Positions 1 through 8,458 of a DNA stretch of 64,000 nucleotides are shown here, in pieces; position 1 is the first letter of the stretch, and every line of letters starts with the position of its first letter. The DNA is taken from the NCBI GenBank assembly GCA_027485675.1, contig JAIXQP010000041.1, positions 186,001 through 250,000 of the forward strand, in the 5' to 3' direction. The notes beneath the pieces are model-generated. The model searched no databases. It saw only the letters and a list, made by a program, of their open reading frames with translations, and was not told where the DNA came from. Position numbers and translations under genes: made by a program. The stretch is from Terriglobales bacterium. Lineage in GTDB: Bacteria; Acidobacteriota; Terriglobia; Bryobacterales; Bryobacteraceae.

Positions 1-996
1 GACATCTCCGGCTATGAACAAGGCGTCCGCAAGGCCTACCATCAGGCGATCAACTCCAACCGCTGCCTGCTCGTCTACGAAGGCGCCCGCCACAACGTCG
101 GCGGCAACCCGCCCCCGGCCATCCCCCTCGACTTCGCCACCAAGGAGAGCTTCGACGAACCCGTCTGGCGCAAGGACCGGCTCAACGCCATCAACCAGCA
201 CTTCGTCTCGGCCTTTCTCGATCTCCATCTGAAGGCCGACGAATCGCGCCGCGCTTATTTCGACGGCAAGTTCAAAGGGTTCCAGCGCCGTTGGATGGTC
301 GCCCTCGAACAGAGCTGCCTCACTCCGGCGCCGGTCCCGCACGTTCCGAAACAGAGCGATCGGCCGGAGCCTCCCACCGCCGACGAGAATGGCTTCGTTT
401 CGTTATTTGATGGAAAAACCCTCACCGGCTGGGACGGCGACCCGAAGTACTGGCGCGTCGAAAACGGCACCATCGTCGGCGAAGTCACCCCGGAAACCCT
501 GCTCAAGAACAACACCTTCCTCATCTGGCGCCAGAAGCAGCCCGGCGACTTCGAACTGAAGCTCGAGTACCGCATAACCGAAGGAGGTAACAGCGGCATC
601 AACTATCGCAGCAGCCTGCTCTCCGACCGGCCCTTCGCCCTCCGCGGCTACCAGTGCGACATCGACGGTAAGAACGTCTACACCGGCCAGAACTACGAAG
701 AACGCGGCCGCCTCTTCCTCGCCCTCCGCGGCCAGACCACCCGCGTCACCGGAGACCGCAAGCCGCAGATCCTCTCGACGCACACCGACCCCAAAGAGCA
801 CCTCACCCCCGGCTGGAACAGCGTCCACATCATCGCCCGCGGCAACACGCTCATCCACATGATCAACGGCCATCTGATGAGCACCGTCATCGACGACGAT
901 CCCATCGGCCGCGCCACCCAAGGCTCGATCGGCGTGCAGGTCCACGTCGGCCCGCCCATGAAGGTGGAGTACCGCAACCTCCGTTTGAAACAATAA
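1..996 (+). CDS. Alpha/beta hydrolase (C-terminal part) fused to a DUF1080 domain, 5' partial
   Basis: The frame is open without a stop from the first base of the window to the stop at 996, so the protein starts outside the window. The first ~100 visible residues look like the end of a dienelactone-hydrolase/acetyl-esterase-type alpha/beta hydrolase, with a GARHNVG stretch supplying the likely catalytic His. After a short proline-rich linker the rest (from about nt 390, [15 protein letters not shown]) is a full DUF1080 domain, the concanavalin-like fold recently renamed 3-keto-disaccharide hydrolase. The ATG at 295 lies inside this continuous frame and is probably not the start. The downstream PHP gene follows after 5 nt, so the two are likely co-transcribed. 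Inferred role: a secreted enzyme acting on plant or microbial glycans or esters. Confidence 0.8.
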   Translation, partial: DISGYEQGVRKAYHQAINSNRCLLVYEGARHNVGGNPPPAIPLDFATKESFDEPVWRKDRLNAINQHFVSAFLDLHLKADESRRAYFDGKFKGFQRRWMVALEQSCLTPAPVPHVPKQSDRPEPPTADENGFVSLFDGKTLTGWDGDPKYWRVENGTIVGEVTPETLLKNNTFLIWRQKQPGDFELKLEYRITEGGNSGINYRSSLLSDRPFALRGYQCDIDGKNVYTGQNYEERGRLFLALRGQTTRVTGDRKPQILSTHTDPKEHLTPGWNSVHIIARGNTLIHMINGHLMSTVIDDDPIGRATQGSIGVQVHVGPPMKVEYRNLRLKQ

Positions 997-1001
997 CGCC
1001 T

Positions 1002-2243
1002 ATGCCCTCCTCACTCCTCCTCCGCACCGCCGCCGGCGCCGCCGCCGCACTCCTTCTGGGCTTGGCCGCGGCGCAGTCCAATCGGGTGGAGCCCGCCCCC
1101 GGTCTCCGCTGGTGGAAAGGCAATCTCCATACCCACACGCTCTGGTCCGACGGCGACGGCTTCCCCGACATGGTCGCCACCTGGTACCGCGACCACGGCT
1201 ACCATTTCCTCGCCCTCTCCGAGCACAACGTCTACGCGCAGTCCGAGCGCTGGATGCCGGCTCGCGCCATCAACCGCCGCGCCGGCGTCGATGCCGTAGC
1301 GCGTTACCGGCAACGCTTCGGCCCCCAGTGGGTGCAGTCCCGCGGCCAGGCCGCCGATGGCAGCGAAGAGATCCGCCTCAAGACGCTCGACGAGGTCCGC
1401 GCCGTGGTCGATGAGCCGCAGCGCTTCCTGATGATCCCGTCGGTCGAACTCACCGGCACCGCTGGCGACGGCCGCTCCCTGCACATGAACGCCACCAACC
1501 TGGCCGAGTCGCTCACCTTCCGCCGCGGCGCCACCATCGCCGAAAGCATGATCCGAAATCTCGATCAGGTGGAGGAGTTCGCCGCCCGCACCGGGCGCGA
1601 GGTGATGCTCCACGTCAACCATCCCAACTACAAGTGGGGCATCACGGCTGAAGACCTCGCGAGCGTCGTGCAGGAGCGCTTCTTCGAAGTCTGGAACGGC
1701 GTCGACAACGACAACGACCCCGGCGACGCGCAGCGCCCGAGCACGGACGCCATGTGGGACATCGCCAACGCCCTCCGCATCACGCGCCATCAGGCCCCGC
1801 CCCTGTACGGCCTCGCCACCGACGATACGCACGACCATCACGACAACAAGACGCGCGCCCTGCCGGGCCGCGCCTGGGTCATGGTGCGGGCTCATCACCT
1901 CAGCGCGGACTCCCTCGTCCGCGCCATCCGCGCGGGCGACTTCTACTCCTCCACTGGCGTCACCCTGGCCGATGTCACCTACCGGGATCGCCAACTCAGT
2001 CTGCGGATTGAACCGGTCACCGGCGAGCAATTCACCACGCGCTTTATCGGAGTTCGCCGCAACGGCACGGCCGGAGCGGTGCTCGCCGAAGTCAAAGGCC
2101 TCAACCCGAGCTACACCCTGCAGCCCGGCGACCTCTACGTCCGCGCCCTCGTCACCTCCACCGGAAAGCCCGCCGTCCCCAGCGACGAGTTCCCCACCAA
2201 ACGCGCCTGGACGCAGCCCGTCGGCTGGGAGCTACCCCAGTAG
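1002..2243 (+). CDS. PHP-domain metallohydrolase (CehA/McbA-like), secreted
   Basis: A 413-aa protein with an Ala/Leu-rich Sec signal peptide (residues 1-24). The PHP-type metal site is visible: NLHTHTLWSDGDG gives H43, H45 and D50, ALSEHN gives H75, and further His/Asp appear in HVNHPNY (about residue 205) and TDDTHDHH (about residue 273). CehA/McbA relatives hydrolyse carbamate and other esters in the periplasm, but the substrate here is unknown. The C-terminal ~90 residues look like a beta-sandwich. It starts 5 nt after the hydrolase-DUF1080 gene and its end overlaps the convergent serine hydrolase by 12 nt. Confidence 0.85.
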   Translation: MPSSLLLRTAAGAAAALLLGLAAAQSNRVEPAPGLRWWKGNLHTHTLWSDGDGFPDMVATWYRDHGYHFLALSEHNVYAQSERWMPARAINRRAGVDAVARYRQRFGPQWVQSRGQAADGSEEIRLKTLDEVRAVVDEPQRFLMIPSVELTGTAGDGRSLHMNATNLAESLTFRRGATIAESMIRNLDQVEEFAARTGREVMLHVNHPNYKWGITAEDLASVVQERFFEVWNGVDNDNDPGDAQRPSTDAMWDIANALRITRHQAPPLYGLATDDTHDHHDNKTRALPGRAWVMVRAHHLSADSLVRAIRAGDFYSSTGVTLADVTYRDRQLSLRIEPVTGEQFTTRFIGVRRNGTAGAVLAEVKGLNPSYTLQPGDLYVRALVTSTGKPAVPSDEFPTKRAWTQPVGWELPQ

Positions 2244-3236
2244 CGCCGCCTGCACGGCCTTCGACACCGGATCGAGCATCGTCTTCTGCGAAACCTGCAA
2301 CGGCAGGCTCGTCAACAAGACAAACGTCACGTCCTTCTCCGGGTGCGCCCAACACATCGTCCCCGTCGACCCGCTGTGTCCAAACTGCCCCAGCGTCAGC
2401 CGCCAACCCAGCCCGTACTGCGCGTTCTGCGCCGTCACCATCAGCTTCGCCGTCTCCGGCTTCAACGGCCCCGGGCCCGGCTTCATGAAGTACCGCAGCA
2501 GTTTCGTAATGTCTGCCGCCGTCGAATGCGCCCCGCCCCACGGCGCCGCCAGCCCCCGCCAGTATTGGCTGTTCCAGTCCCAATGCTTCTCGCCTACGGG
2601 GTCGGCATACTCCGTCTGGTTCTGCACGGTGTCCTCAATCCGATACCGGCCCAGACCCAGGAACGTATCCTTCATCCCCAACGGCCCATAGATCCGCTGC
2701 TCCAGCAGCTTCGGCATCGCCAGGCCGGAGACCATCTCCGCCATCGTCGCCGCCAGCAGGATTCCCATGCTCTGGTAGCTCACCTTCTCGCCCGGCGCGA
2801 ACAGCAGCGGCGTCTTCATCGCGAGCTTCGCCCACTCGCGCAGCGGTGCGTTCCGCTTCCTGAGGTCGATGTTCTCCGGCAACATATCCGGCAACCCCGA
2901 AGCATGCGACAGCATCTGCCGCAGCGTGATGCGCCCGTCCAACCCCGGCAGCATCTTTCCCGCCGGCGCGTCCAACTGCAACTTGCCCGCGTCCACGGCC
3001 GTCATCACGGCCGCCGCCGTCATCGGCTTGGTGATCGAAGCAATCAGAAACGGCGACGCCACGGTCGCCGCTCCGAAGGCCTTCTCGTACACCCCGTCGC
3101 CCTGCGTCACCCGCAGCACCGCCGCCCGCAGCTTACCCGCCGCGACCGCATCGGCCAGCGGCTTCACCGCGTCGTTCCATTTCACCGGCGGCAAGGCCGC
3201 GGCCAGCAGGGCTCGTCGTGTCATCATGCGCTCCAT
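2232..3236 (-). CDS. Serine hydrolase of the class C beta-lactamase/esterase family
   Basis: A 334-aa beta-lactamase-fold serine hydrolase. The SxxK motif is SITK (S67 and K70, counting from the first ATG) and a C-terminal HSG triad element is present. The second motif, normally YxN, reads YQS here, which is seen more often in esterases and peptidases than in true AmpC. A short Tat-like signal (TRRALLAAALP) follows two extra Met codons, so the real start may be at 3227 or 3224. It is the last gene of a minus-strand run and begins 1 nt after the stop of the enolase-superfamily gene. I infer a periplasmic esterase or D-aminopeptidase rather than antibiotic resistance. Confidence 0.87.
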   Translation of the reverse strand: MERMMTRRALLAAALPPVKWNDAVKPLADAVAAGKLRAAVLRVTQGDGVYEKAFGAATVASPFLIASITKPMTAAAVMTAVDAGKLQLDAPAGKMLPGLDGRITLRQMLSHASGLPDMLPENIDLRKRNAPLREWAKLAMKTPLLFAPGEKVSYQSMGILLAATMAEMVSGLAMPKLLEQRIYGPLGMKDTFLGLGRYRIEDTVQNQTEYADPVGEKHWDWNSQYWRGLAAPWGGAHSTAADITKLLRYFMKPGPGPLKPETAKLMVTAQNAQYGLGWRLTLGQFGHSGSTGTMCWAHPEKDVTFVLLTSLPLQVSQKTMLDPVSKAVQAALLG

Positions 3237-3237
3237 C

Positions 3238-4452
3238 CTACCAGTGCGTCAGCGATCCGTCCGGCCGGAAGAAGACATTCTTCCGCCCCGGCTGCGTCAC
3301 CTCGCCGATCAGCTTGCACTTCGACAGATCGGCCGTCACCCCCAAGCCCGGCCGGTCGTTTCGGTAGGCCTTGCCGTCTTTGAAGTCGAGGCACTCGGGC
3401 AGATGCTGAATCGGCCGCCCGCCGTAGTTGTACTCCATGATCACGGTGCCGGGGTACGTCGAGAGACAGTTCACCAGCGCCGCCGTCGCCACCGGCCCCG
3501 TGAAGTGCGGGATGATGCCCACGGCGTGCGTCTCGCAGATTGCCGCGATCTTCATCATCTCCGTGATGCCGCCCACGTTCGGCAAAGTCGCCCGGATGTA
3601 GTCGATGTCGTGGTTCTCAACGAGCTTGTTGAAGTCCCACCGCTGGCCCCACTCCTCGCCATGCGTCAGCGGCACAGAGGTCATCTGCCGCAGCTTGGGG
3701 ATATCCTGGTGGGCGTGCTCATCACGAACCGGGTCTTCGACGAAGTACGGTTCGAACTCCTCCATCAGCCGGCAGGCGCGCAGCGCATCGGCGTAGTCGA
3801 AGCGCTGATGCAGATCGATGCACCAGTCGCCGTCCGGCCCCACGCCCTCGCGGACCTCTTTGCAATCGCGCGCGACTTTGCGCACCCGTTCGTGCGTGTT
3901 GAAGACGCCGCCGCTCGGCGTATCGCCCGCGCCCATGCGGAAGGCCCGGTAGCCCGCGTCCATCGTCGCCCGCGCGCGGTCCCGCAGCGAGAGCGGCGGC
4001 GCACCCTCCGGCCGCGGTGCCCCGCCCGTCGCATAGCACTCCAAATGGTTCCGCACCGTGCCGCCCAAAATCTCGTGCACCGGCAGCCCCAGCGTCTTCC
4101 CCTTGATGTCCCAAAGCGCCAGGTCCATCGCCCCCTGCGCATGAATCTTCTCGCGCCCCGGCGGATAGAACCAGGCGATATACATCTCCTGCCACAACGC
4201 CTCAATCCGGAACGGGTTCTGTCCGATCAGCGTCCCCGCGCACTGTTCGAGCGTATCCTTCGCGCCGCCCTCGCCAATGCCCACTGTGCCGTTGTCGCAC
4301 TCGACGGTCACCAGCATGTTGCTCTGGTTGAACAGCGGATTCAGCCCCGGTGGCTCGTAGATCCGCACCCGCGTAATCTTGATCTTCGGCAGAGCGGCTT
4401 CCGCCACGCCCACTCCGGCTACCGCCGAGAGAAACGACCGTCTCGATATCAT
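3238..4452 (-). CDS. Mandelate racemase/muconate lactonizing enzyme family protein
   Basis: A 404-aa enolase-superfamily enzyme with a Tat signal (SRRSFLSAVAGVGVAEA). The capping domain occupies about residues 23-140, followed by the modified TIM barrel. Metal ligands read as D213 (CIDLHQR), E239 (VEDP) and E266 (HGEEW). H215 and H316 (PHFTGP) are candidate acid/base residues, a layout typical of acid-sugar dehydratases such as galactonate or mannonate dehydratases. The Tat signal is odd because most relatives are cytosolic, although several acidobacterial and planctomycete homologues carry it. It lies between the HMBD protein and the serine hydrolase in one operon. The exact sugar acid cannot be assigned. 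Confidence 0.88.
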   Translation of the reverse strand: MISRRSFLSAVAGVGVAEAALPKIKITRVRIYEPPGLNPLFNQSNMLVTVECDNGTVGIGEGGAKDTLEQCAGTLIGQNPFRIEALWQEMYIAWFYPPGREKIHAQGAMDLALWDIKGKTLGLPVHEILGGTVRNHLECYATGGAPRPEGAPPLSLRDRARATMDAGYRAFRMGAGDTPSGGVFNTHERVRKVARDCKEVREGVGPDGDWCIDLHQRFDYADALRACRLMEEFEPYFVEDPVRDEHAHQDIPKLRQMTSVPLTHGEEWGQRWDFNKLVENHDIDYIRATLPNVGGITEMMKIAAICETHAVGIIPHFTGPVATAALVNCLSTYPGTVIMEYNYGGRPIQHLPECLDFKDGKAYRNDRPGLGVTADLSKCKLIGEVTQPGRKNVFFRPDGSLTHW

Positions 4453-4461
4453 CGCGCCAGT

Positions 4462-5283
4462 CTATAAAGACCGCGCCGTCACGTCAAACCAGCGCGTGTT
4501 CACCAGGCCCAGCCGTTGCATCTGCACCCACAGGCGGTAGCGCCCCGGCCGCGGGAAGATCACGTTGAACTGCACGGTCGGCGCCACCTCGGGCTGATAC
4601 TCCCACTTCGGGTGCACGTGCACCATATCGAGCAGGTCTTCGCTGGCCATCAGCAGATGGCCCCACGCGCCCAGCCACGGCTCCAAGCCCGCGGCCGGAC
4701 TCAGATCGAAGAACAGCATCGTCCGCTGCCCTACGATGGGCTGCGCCGGTTCCGGGCGCAGCGAGATCTTCATATTCGCGGGCGGCTCCGGAGCGCTCAC
4801 CCGCGGCCCCGCCTCCACCAGCAACGACTTGGCGATCAACTGCGGCGTGCCGCCCTGCGGATAGAAATCGGCCAGCACCCGGTACATGCCGGACTGCGGC
4901 AGCACGATGGGCAGTTGAAACGAGCCATCCGCCTGCCGTTCCGGGTGTTCATGTGCGAAGAAGCTCAGGTCCTCGCTCACCACGAACAGATGAAACAGCT
5001 TCTCGTGGATCTCGTTGAAAACCACCACCGGCTTGCCCGTGCGCGGATCGAGCACGCGGAACGACAGCATCGTCGTCCGCCCCGCAGCCGCCCGCGCCGG
5101 CAGCGTCGCCATTTCGACGCGGTATTCAAGCGGATCCGGCAGCCCTGCTTCGAGGCGCATGCCGCAGCGCGGACACCGGCCCGGTCCCTTCGACCGCACC
5201 TCCGGATCCATCGGGCACAGGAACTCCACGTCCTGCGCCTGACAGGCCACCGGAAGCGCCAGCAGAAGCTCCCGCCGCGTCAC
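4462..5283 (-). CDS. Exported heavy-metal-binding-domain (HMBD) protein with duplicated HxHP repeats
   Basis: The start is taken as GTG at 5283, which overlaps the TGA of the upstream SDR (GTGA), giving 273 aa. The open frame continues upstream of this, but that part is the shadow of the SDR gene. A hydrophobic signal ends near a Cys (LPVACQA, residues 10-16), possibly a lipobox. Residues 22-42 (LCPMDPEV...GRCPRCGMRL) match the heavy-metal-binding domain common on copper ATPases and efflux proteins. Two later beta-rich repeats share an S-E-D-L plus H-x-H-P pattern (AHEHPE and VHVHPKW), which suggests an internal duplication that could bind metal. Function unknown; a periplasmic metal chaperone or sensor is a guess. 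Confidence 0.75.
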   Translation of the reverse strand: MTRRELLLALPVACQAQDVEFLCPMDPEVRSKGPGRCPRCGMRLEAGLPDPLEYRVEMATLPARAAAGRTTMLSFRVLDPRTGKPVVVFNEIHEKLFHLFVVSEDLSFFAHEHPERQADGSFQLPIVLPQSGMYRVLADFYPQGGTPQLIAKSLLVEAGPRVSAPEPPANMKISLRPEPAQPIVGQRTMLFFDLSPAAGLEPWLGAWGHLLMASEDLLDMVHVHPKWEYQPEVAPTVQFNVIFPRPGRYRLWVQMQRLGLVNTRWFDVTARSL

Positions 5284-6068
5284 GACGCTGGTTCGAACGG
5301 CCACCGCGCCGTCGTCGTCCAACCACCGTCGGAGGCGATGCACTGGCCCGTCACATAGTTCGAAGCCGGCGCCGCCAAAAACACGGCCAACCCGGCGATA
5401 TCCTCCGGCGCGCCCGCCTTCGGAATCGACTGCGTCCCCTGCAGCCAGGCGTGCATCACCGGCGCCTGCCACATGTCGCGGTTGATGTCGGTGATGATGA
5501 ATCCCGGGGCGATGCAGTTCACTTGAATGTTGTGCGGACCCCACTCCGCCGCCAGCACCCGCGTCAGCCCGGCGATGCCCGCCTTCGAAATGGCATAGAC
5601 GCTCAGGTACGGCACCCCATGCGTCGACATCAGGCTGCCGATGTTGATGATCTTGCCGCCCTTGCCGCGGTCCACCATGCCCTTGCCCACCAGTTGCGTC
5701 AGCTCAAAGATGCTGTGCAGATTGGTCTGCAGAATCAACTCGTACTCTTCGCGCGAGTAGCTCTCCATGTGCCGCCGCACGTTGCGTCCGGCCACGTTGA
5801 TGAGAATGTCCACCTTGTCCGCCCAGGCTTTGCCCACGGCCTGAATCGACTCGCGGCTCTCCATGTCGAGCGCCACGGCCTCGGCCGAATAGCCGGCCAG
5901 ATTCAGCGCCGTCGCTTCGGCCTGCAGCTTTTCCATTGACCGCGACGCCAGCACCGTATGCGCGCCCGCCGCCGCAATCTCCTTCGCAATCGCCAGGCCG
6001 ATACCCCGGCTCGCGCCGGCCACCAGGGCCGTCTTCCCCTTCAATGAGAACAATGATTCGAGTGACAT
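5280..6068 (-). CDS. SDR family oxidoreductase (gluconate 5-dehydrogenase-like)
   Basis: A 262-aa classical short-chain dehydrogenase. The NAD(P)-binding glycine motif reads AGASRGIG, the NAG position is NVAGR, and the catalytic Ser-Tyr-Lys set is visible in GSLMSTHGVPYLSVYAISK. The ending DGGWTT is typical. It resembles gluconate 5-dehydrogenase or 2-deoxy-gluconate dehydrogenase, which fits its place beside an enolase-superfamily sugar-acid enzyme, but the substrate is inferred. Its ATG directly abuts the stop of the spermidine-synthase-like gene, and its TGA overlaps the GTG of the HMBD gene, so translation is probably coupled. Confidence 0.92.
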   Translation of the reverse strand: MSLESLFSLKGKTALVAGASRGIGLAIAKEIAAAGAHTVLASRSMEKLQAEATALNLAGYSAEAVALDMESRESIQAVGKAWADKVDILINVAGRNVRRHMESYSREEYELILQTNLHSIFELTQLVGKGMVDRGKGGKIINIGSLMSTHGVPYLSVYAISKAGIAGLTRVLAAEWGPHNIQVNCIAPGFIITDINRDMWQAPVMHAWLQGTQSIPKAGAPEDIAGLAVFLAAPASNYVTGQCIASDGGWTTTARWPFEPAS

Positions 6069-8432
6069 TTATGTGGAACGAAGATATCGCGAACTGCTGC
6101 GCACCACAACAACCGCGCCGAGGTACAGCAGGCCGCCAACGAGCAGTGTCTCGCGCAGACCCAGGTAGATCGCCAGGAAGATGGCGCCCGCCGAACCCAG
6201 CACGCTGGCCGCCGCGTTCAGGCTCCAGGCCCACCGCACCGAAGGCTTGTGGAAGTTCTCAAGGCGCGCCAAGCCCTGCGGAAACGGCATGCCCATGAAG
6301 AAGGCGGCCGGGGCAATCATCAGCATCGTCAGCGCCATCTTGGCCGCAATCGGCCAGCCCACCAGCGCCGAGGTTACCGGCGCGGCGCTCAGCGCCAGGA
6401 TCAAAACAAACAGGCTGACCAGGGCCAACGCCCCCACCAACTTGCCGTCATTCTCGCCCACCAGCCGCTGGCTCAAGAAACTGCCCAGGCCGCTGAAGAC
6501 GAGCATCGAGAAGATGATCACGGTTAAGGCGTACGTCGGGTGGCCCAGGAAGAGCACGAACTTCTGAATCAGGGCGACCTGAATCAAGATGTAGCCCACG
6601 CCGATACACAGGAAGTAGAGCAGGAACCGCAGCACCCCTTTCTCGCGCGGCAGCCGCGTGCCGAGCACCATCGGCGGCAGCGCCAGAATCACGATGGTGG
6701 CCACGATGCTGATACCCACGAGCGAGAACAGCAGCGGCACGGCTTTGTTGATCTTATAATCGGCGCTCTTGCCTTCCGGGTTGACGAGGAAGCCCCACAG
6801 GTCGCGGGGCTGCACGGTGTAGAAGAAGAAGGGCCGGTTATCATCGACGGTGGAGATATCAAACGGGTATTCGGCGATGTAGTTCTTCAGATCGGGCAGC
6901 GTCAGGACCTTCGCAAACGGCGTATCGTTCGTCGAGCCGGGAAGGTAGACCACTTGCAGCTTGGCTTCCGCGCAGATCAGCTTGGCGTGTTCGACGTCGA
7001 TCTCGGAGAACGGCTTGCGCGAGATCAAGACGGTATCGCGCGCGCCCCAGCCCTGCGTCGAGCCCTCCCGCACCACCATCACGTGCCGGGCGAAATCCTT
7101 CTCGCCGAGCTTGGTCAACGCATCGCGGCCCAGGGTCAGCAGCCGGACGGATTCACGCGGCGGCTCAAAGCCCCACCGCGTAATGGCCAGCACGCCGTCG
7201 TCGGTCAGATGGCTCAGATAGTCATAAAATGCGTCGGTCGTATAGAGGTTGTTCTCGGAAAGCGCGAACGCCCCGGCGGCGGTAGAGGCCCAGGTGTCGA
7301 CCAGCGTCGCCTGCAGCACCTGATACTTTTCGGGCGAACGCCGGATGAACGCGCGGCCATCCTCCACTTCAATCCGCACCTCCGGCCGCTGATAAAGCTT
7401 CCGGGAGAAATCGAGGAAACGCTCCTGCATCACGGTCCGGGCGATGATGGGGTTGATCTCGACGCCGGTGATGTCCTTGCTCCCCATCGCCAGCGCGCGG
7501 GAAACGTCCCAGCCGCCGCCCGGCCCCACGATCAGCGTCTTGGCGCCCGGCCGCATCTTGTAGGGGAAGGCCGGGCCCTGCAGCGTCAGGTCCTTGCGCT
7601 GTCCTTCGGTGAGATTTTCGAGGTCGAAGTTGGCGATGCCGGTGGAGGCGTCGGCGTCGATCACCACCTGCATCTGCCCGCTCTCCCGTTCCTTCGCCAC
7701 GGCGATCCGGGAGAAGCTGTTCCACTTCACGAACACTTCGTTGTCGAGCGTCTGGCCCTTGGCGTACTTCACGTCGATGATGGGCGACTTCGCATTCGCC
7801 ACCACCAGGACGACCAGCGCCAACGCCAGGGCCACGGCCCCGGCCCGCATCTGCCGCTCTCCGGCCAGGTTGTACCAGACGGCCGACCCGGTGGCGAACA
7901 GAATCGCCGCCGCGATCACCGTGTTCGGCCCGCCGAACGTATTCAACAGGGGGATTAGCAGCAGGCAGCCGCCGGCGGCGCCGAGCAGGTCGAAGAAGTA
8001 AACCTTGTCCACCCGTTCAATCGTTTCTGAAATCGCCAGCGAGACAATCGCCCCGGCGATGAAGAACGGCAGGGCGCTGAGGAAGTAGACAGCCGCGAGC
8101 GTCGTGTTCGATAACTCGGTGCCCCGCGTGAGGATAAAAATCAGGCTGATTAACGGGACGACCGCATTCACCGCCGACAGGAAGCCGAGCTTGCCGAACA
8201 TGCTTCCCGGCCGCGCCGCGACGACGTAAGAGAACACGCCTCCGGCTCCTAACCCGAACAGAGCGATCGAGATCGCCAGGAACGCGAAGTGGTAATAGAA
8301 GACGACCGAGAAGATCCGGGTCATCGACAGTTCGAGCAGGAGCGTCGCCATCGTAGTGAAGGCGACGCCGAGATAGACTTGGGGCCAGCTCGTAGGTATC
8401 CCAGAGTTGACGGAGGAGGAGATGCGAGACAA
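6069..8432 (-). CDS. Multi-pass membrane protein with a spermidine synthase-like SAM-binding domain
   Basis: A 787-aa fusion. The N-terminal ~210 residues form several membrane helices. A soluble domain at about 215-560 has the Rossmann SAM-binding motif of spermidine/spermine synthases (IVGPGGGWDVSRAL, then GVEINP) and an aminopropyltransferase-like DTWAS stretch. A second membrane block (about 575-785) follows. Such MFS/spermidine-synthase fusions are frequent in soil bacteria, and their substrate is generally unknown. It starts 26 nt after the OPT transporter stop, so it may share its transcript. Confidence 0.85.
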   Translation of the reverse strand: MSRISSSVNSGIPTSWPQVYLGVAFTTMATLLLELSMTRIFSVVFYYHFAFLAISIALFGLGAGGVFSYVVAARPGSMFGKLGFLSAVNAVVPLISLIFILTRGTELSNTTLAAVYFLSALPFFIAGAIVSLAISETIERVDKVYFFDLLGAAGGCLLLIPLLNTFGGPNTVIAAAILFATGSAVWYNLAGERQMRAGAVALALALVVLVVANAKSPIIDVKYAKGQTLDNEVFVKWNSFSRIAVAKERESGQMQVVIDADASTGIANFDLENLTEGQRKDLTLQGPAFPYKMRPGAKTLIVGPGGGWDVSRALAMGSKDITGVEINPIIARTVMQERFLDFSRKLYQRPEVRIEVEDGRAFIRRSPEKYQVLQATLVDTWASTAAGAFALSENNLYTTDAFYDYLSHLTDDGVLAITRWGFEPPRESVRLLTLGRDALTKLGEKDFARHVMVVREGSTQGWGARDTVLISRKPFSEIDVEHAKLICAEAKLQVVYLPGSTNDTPFAKVLTLPDLKNYIAEYPFDISTVDDNRPFFFYTVQPRDLWGFLVNPEGKSADYKINKAVPLLFSLVGISIVATIVILALPPMVLGTRLPREKGVLRFLLYFLCIGVGYILIQVALIQKFVLFLGHPTYALTVIIFSMLVFSGLGSFLSQRLVGENDGKLVGALALVSLFVLILALSAAPVTSALVGWPIAAKMALTMLMIAPAAFFMGMPFPQGLARLENFHKPSVRWAWSLNAAASVLGSAGAIFLAIYLGLRETLLVGGLLYLGAVVVVRSSSRYLRST

Positions 8433-8458
8433 TCCTCTATCGTATCAGCCGCGTTCGC

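Noticed and set aside
5284-5544. Upstream extension of the HMBD gene to an ATG at 5544
   Set aside because: That part is the reverse-frame shadow of the SDR gene. The GTG at 5283 gives a good signal peptide and a coupled start.
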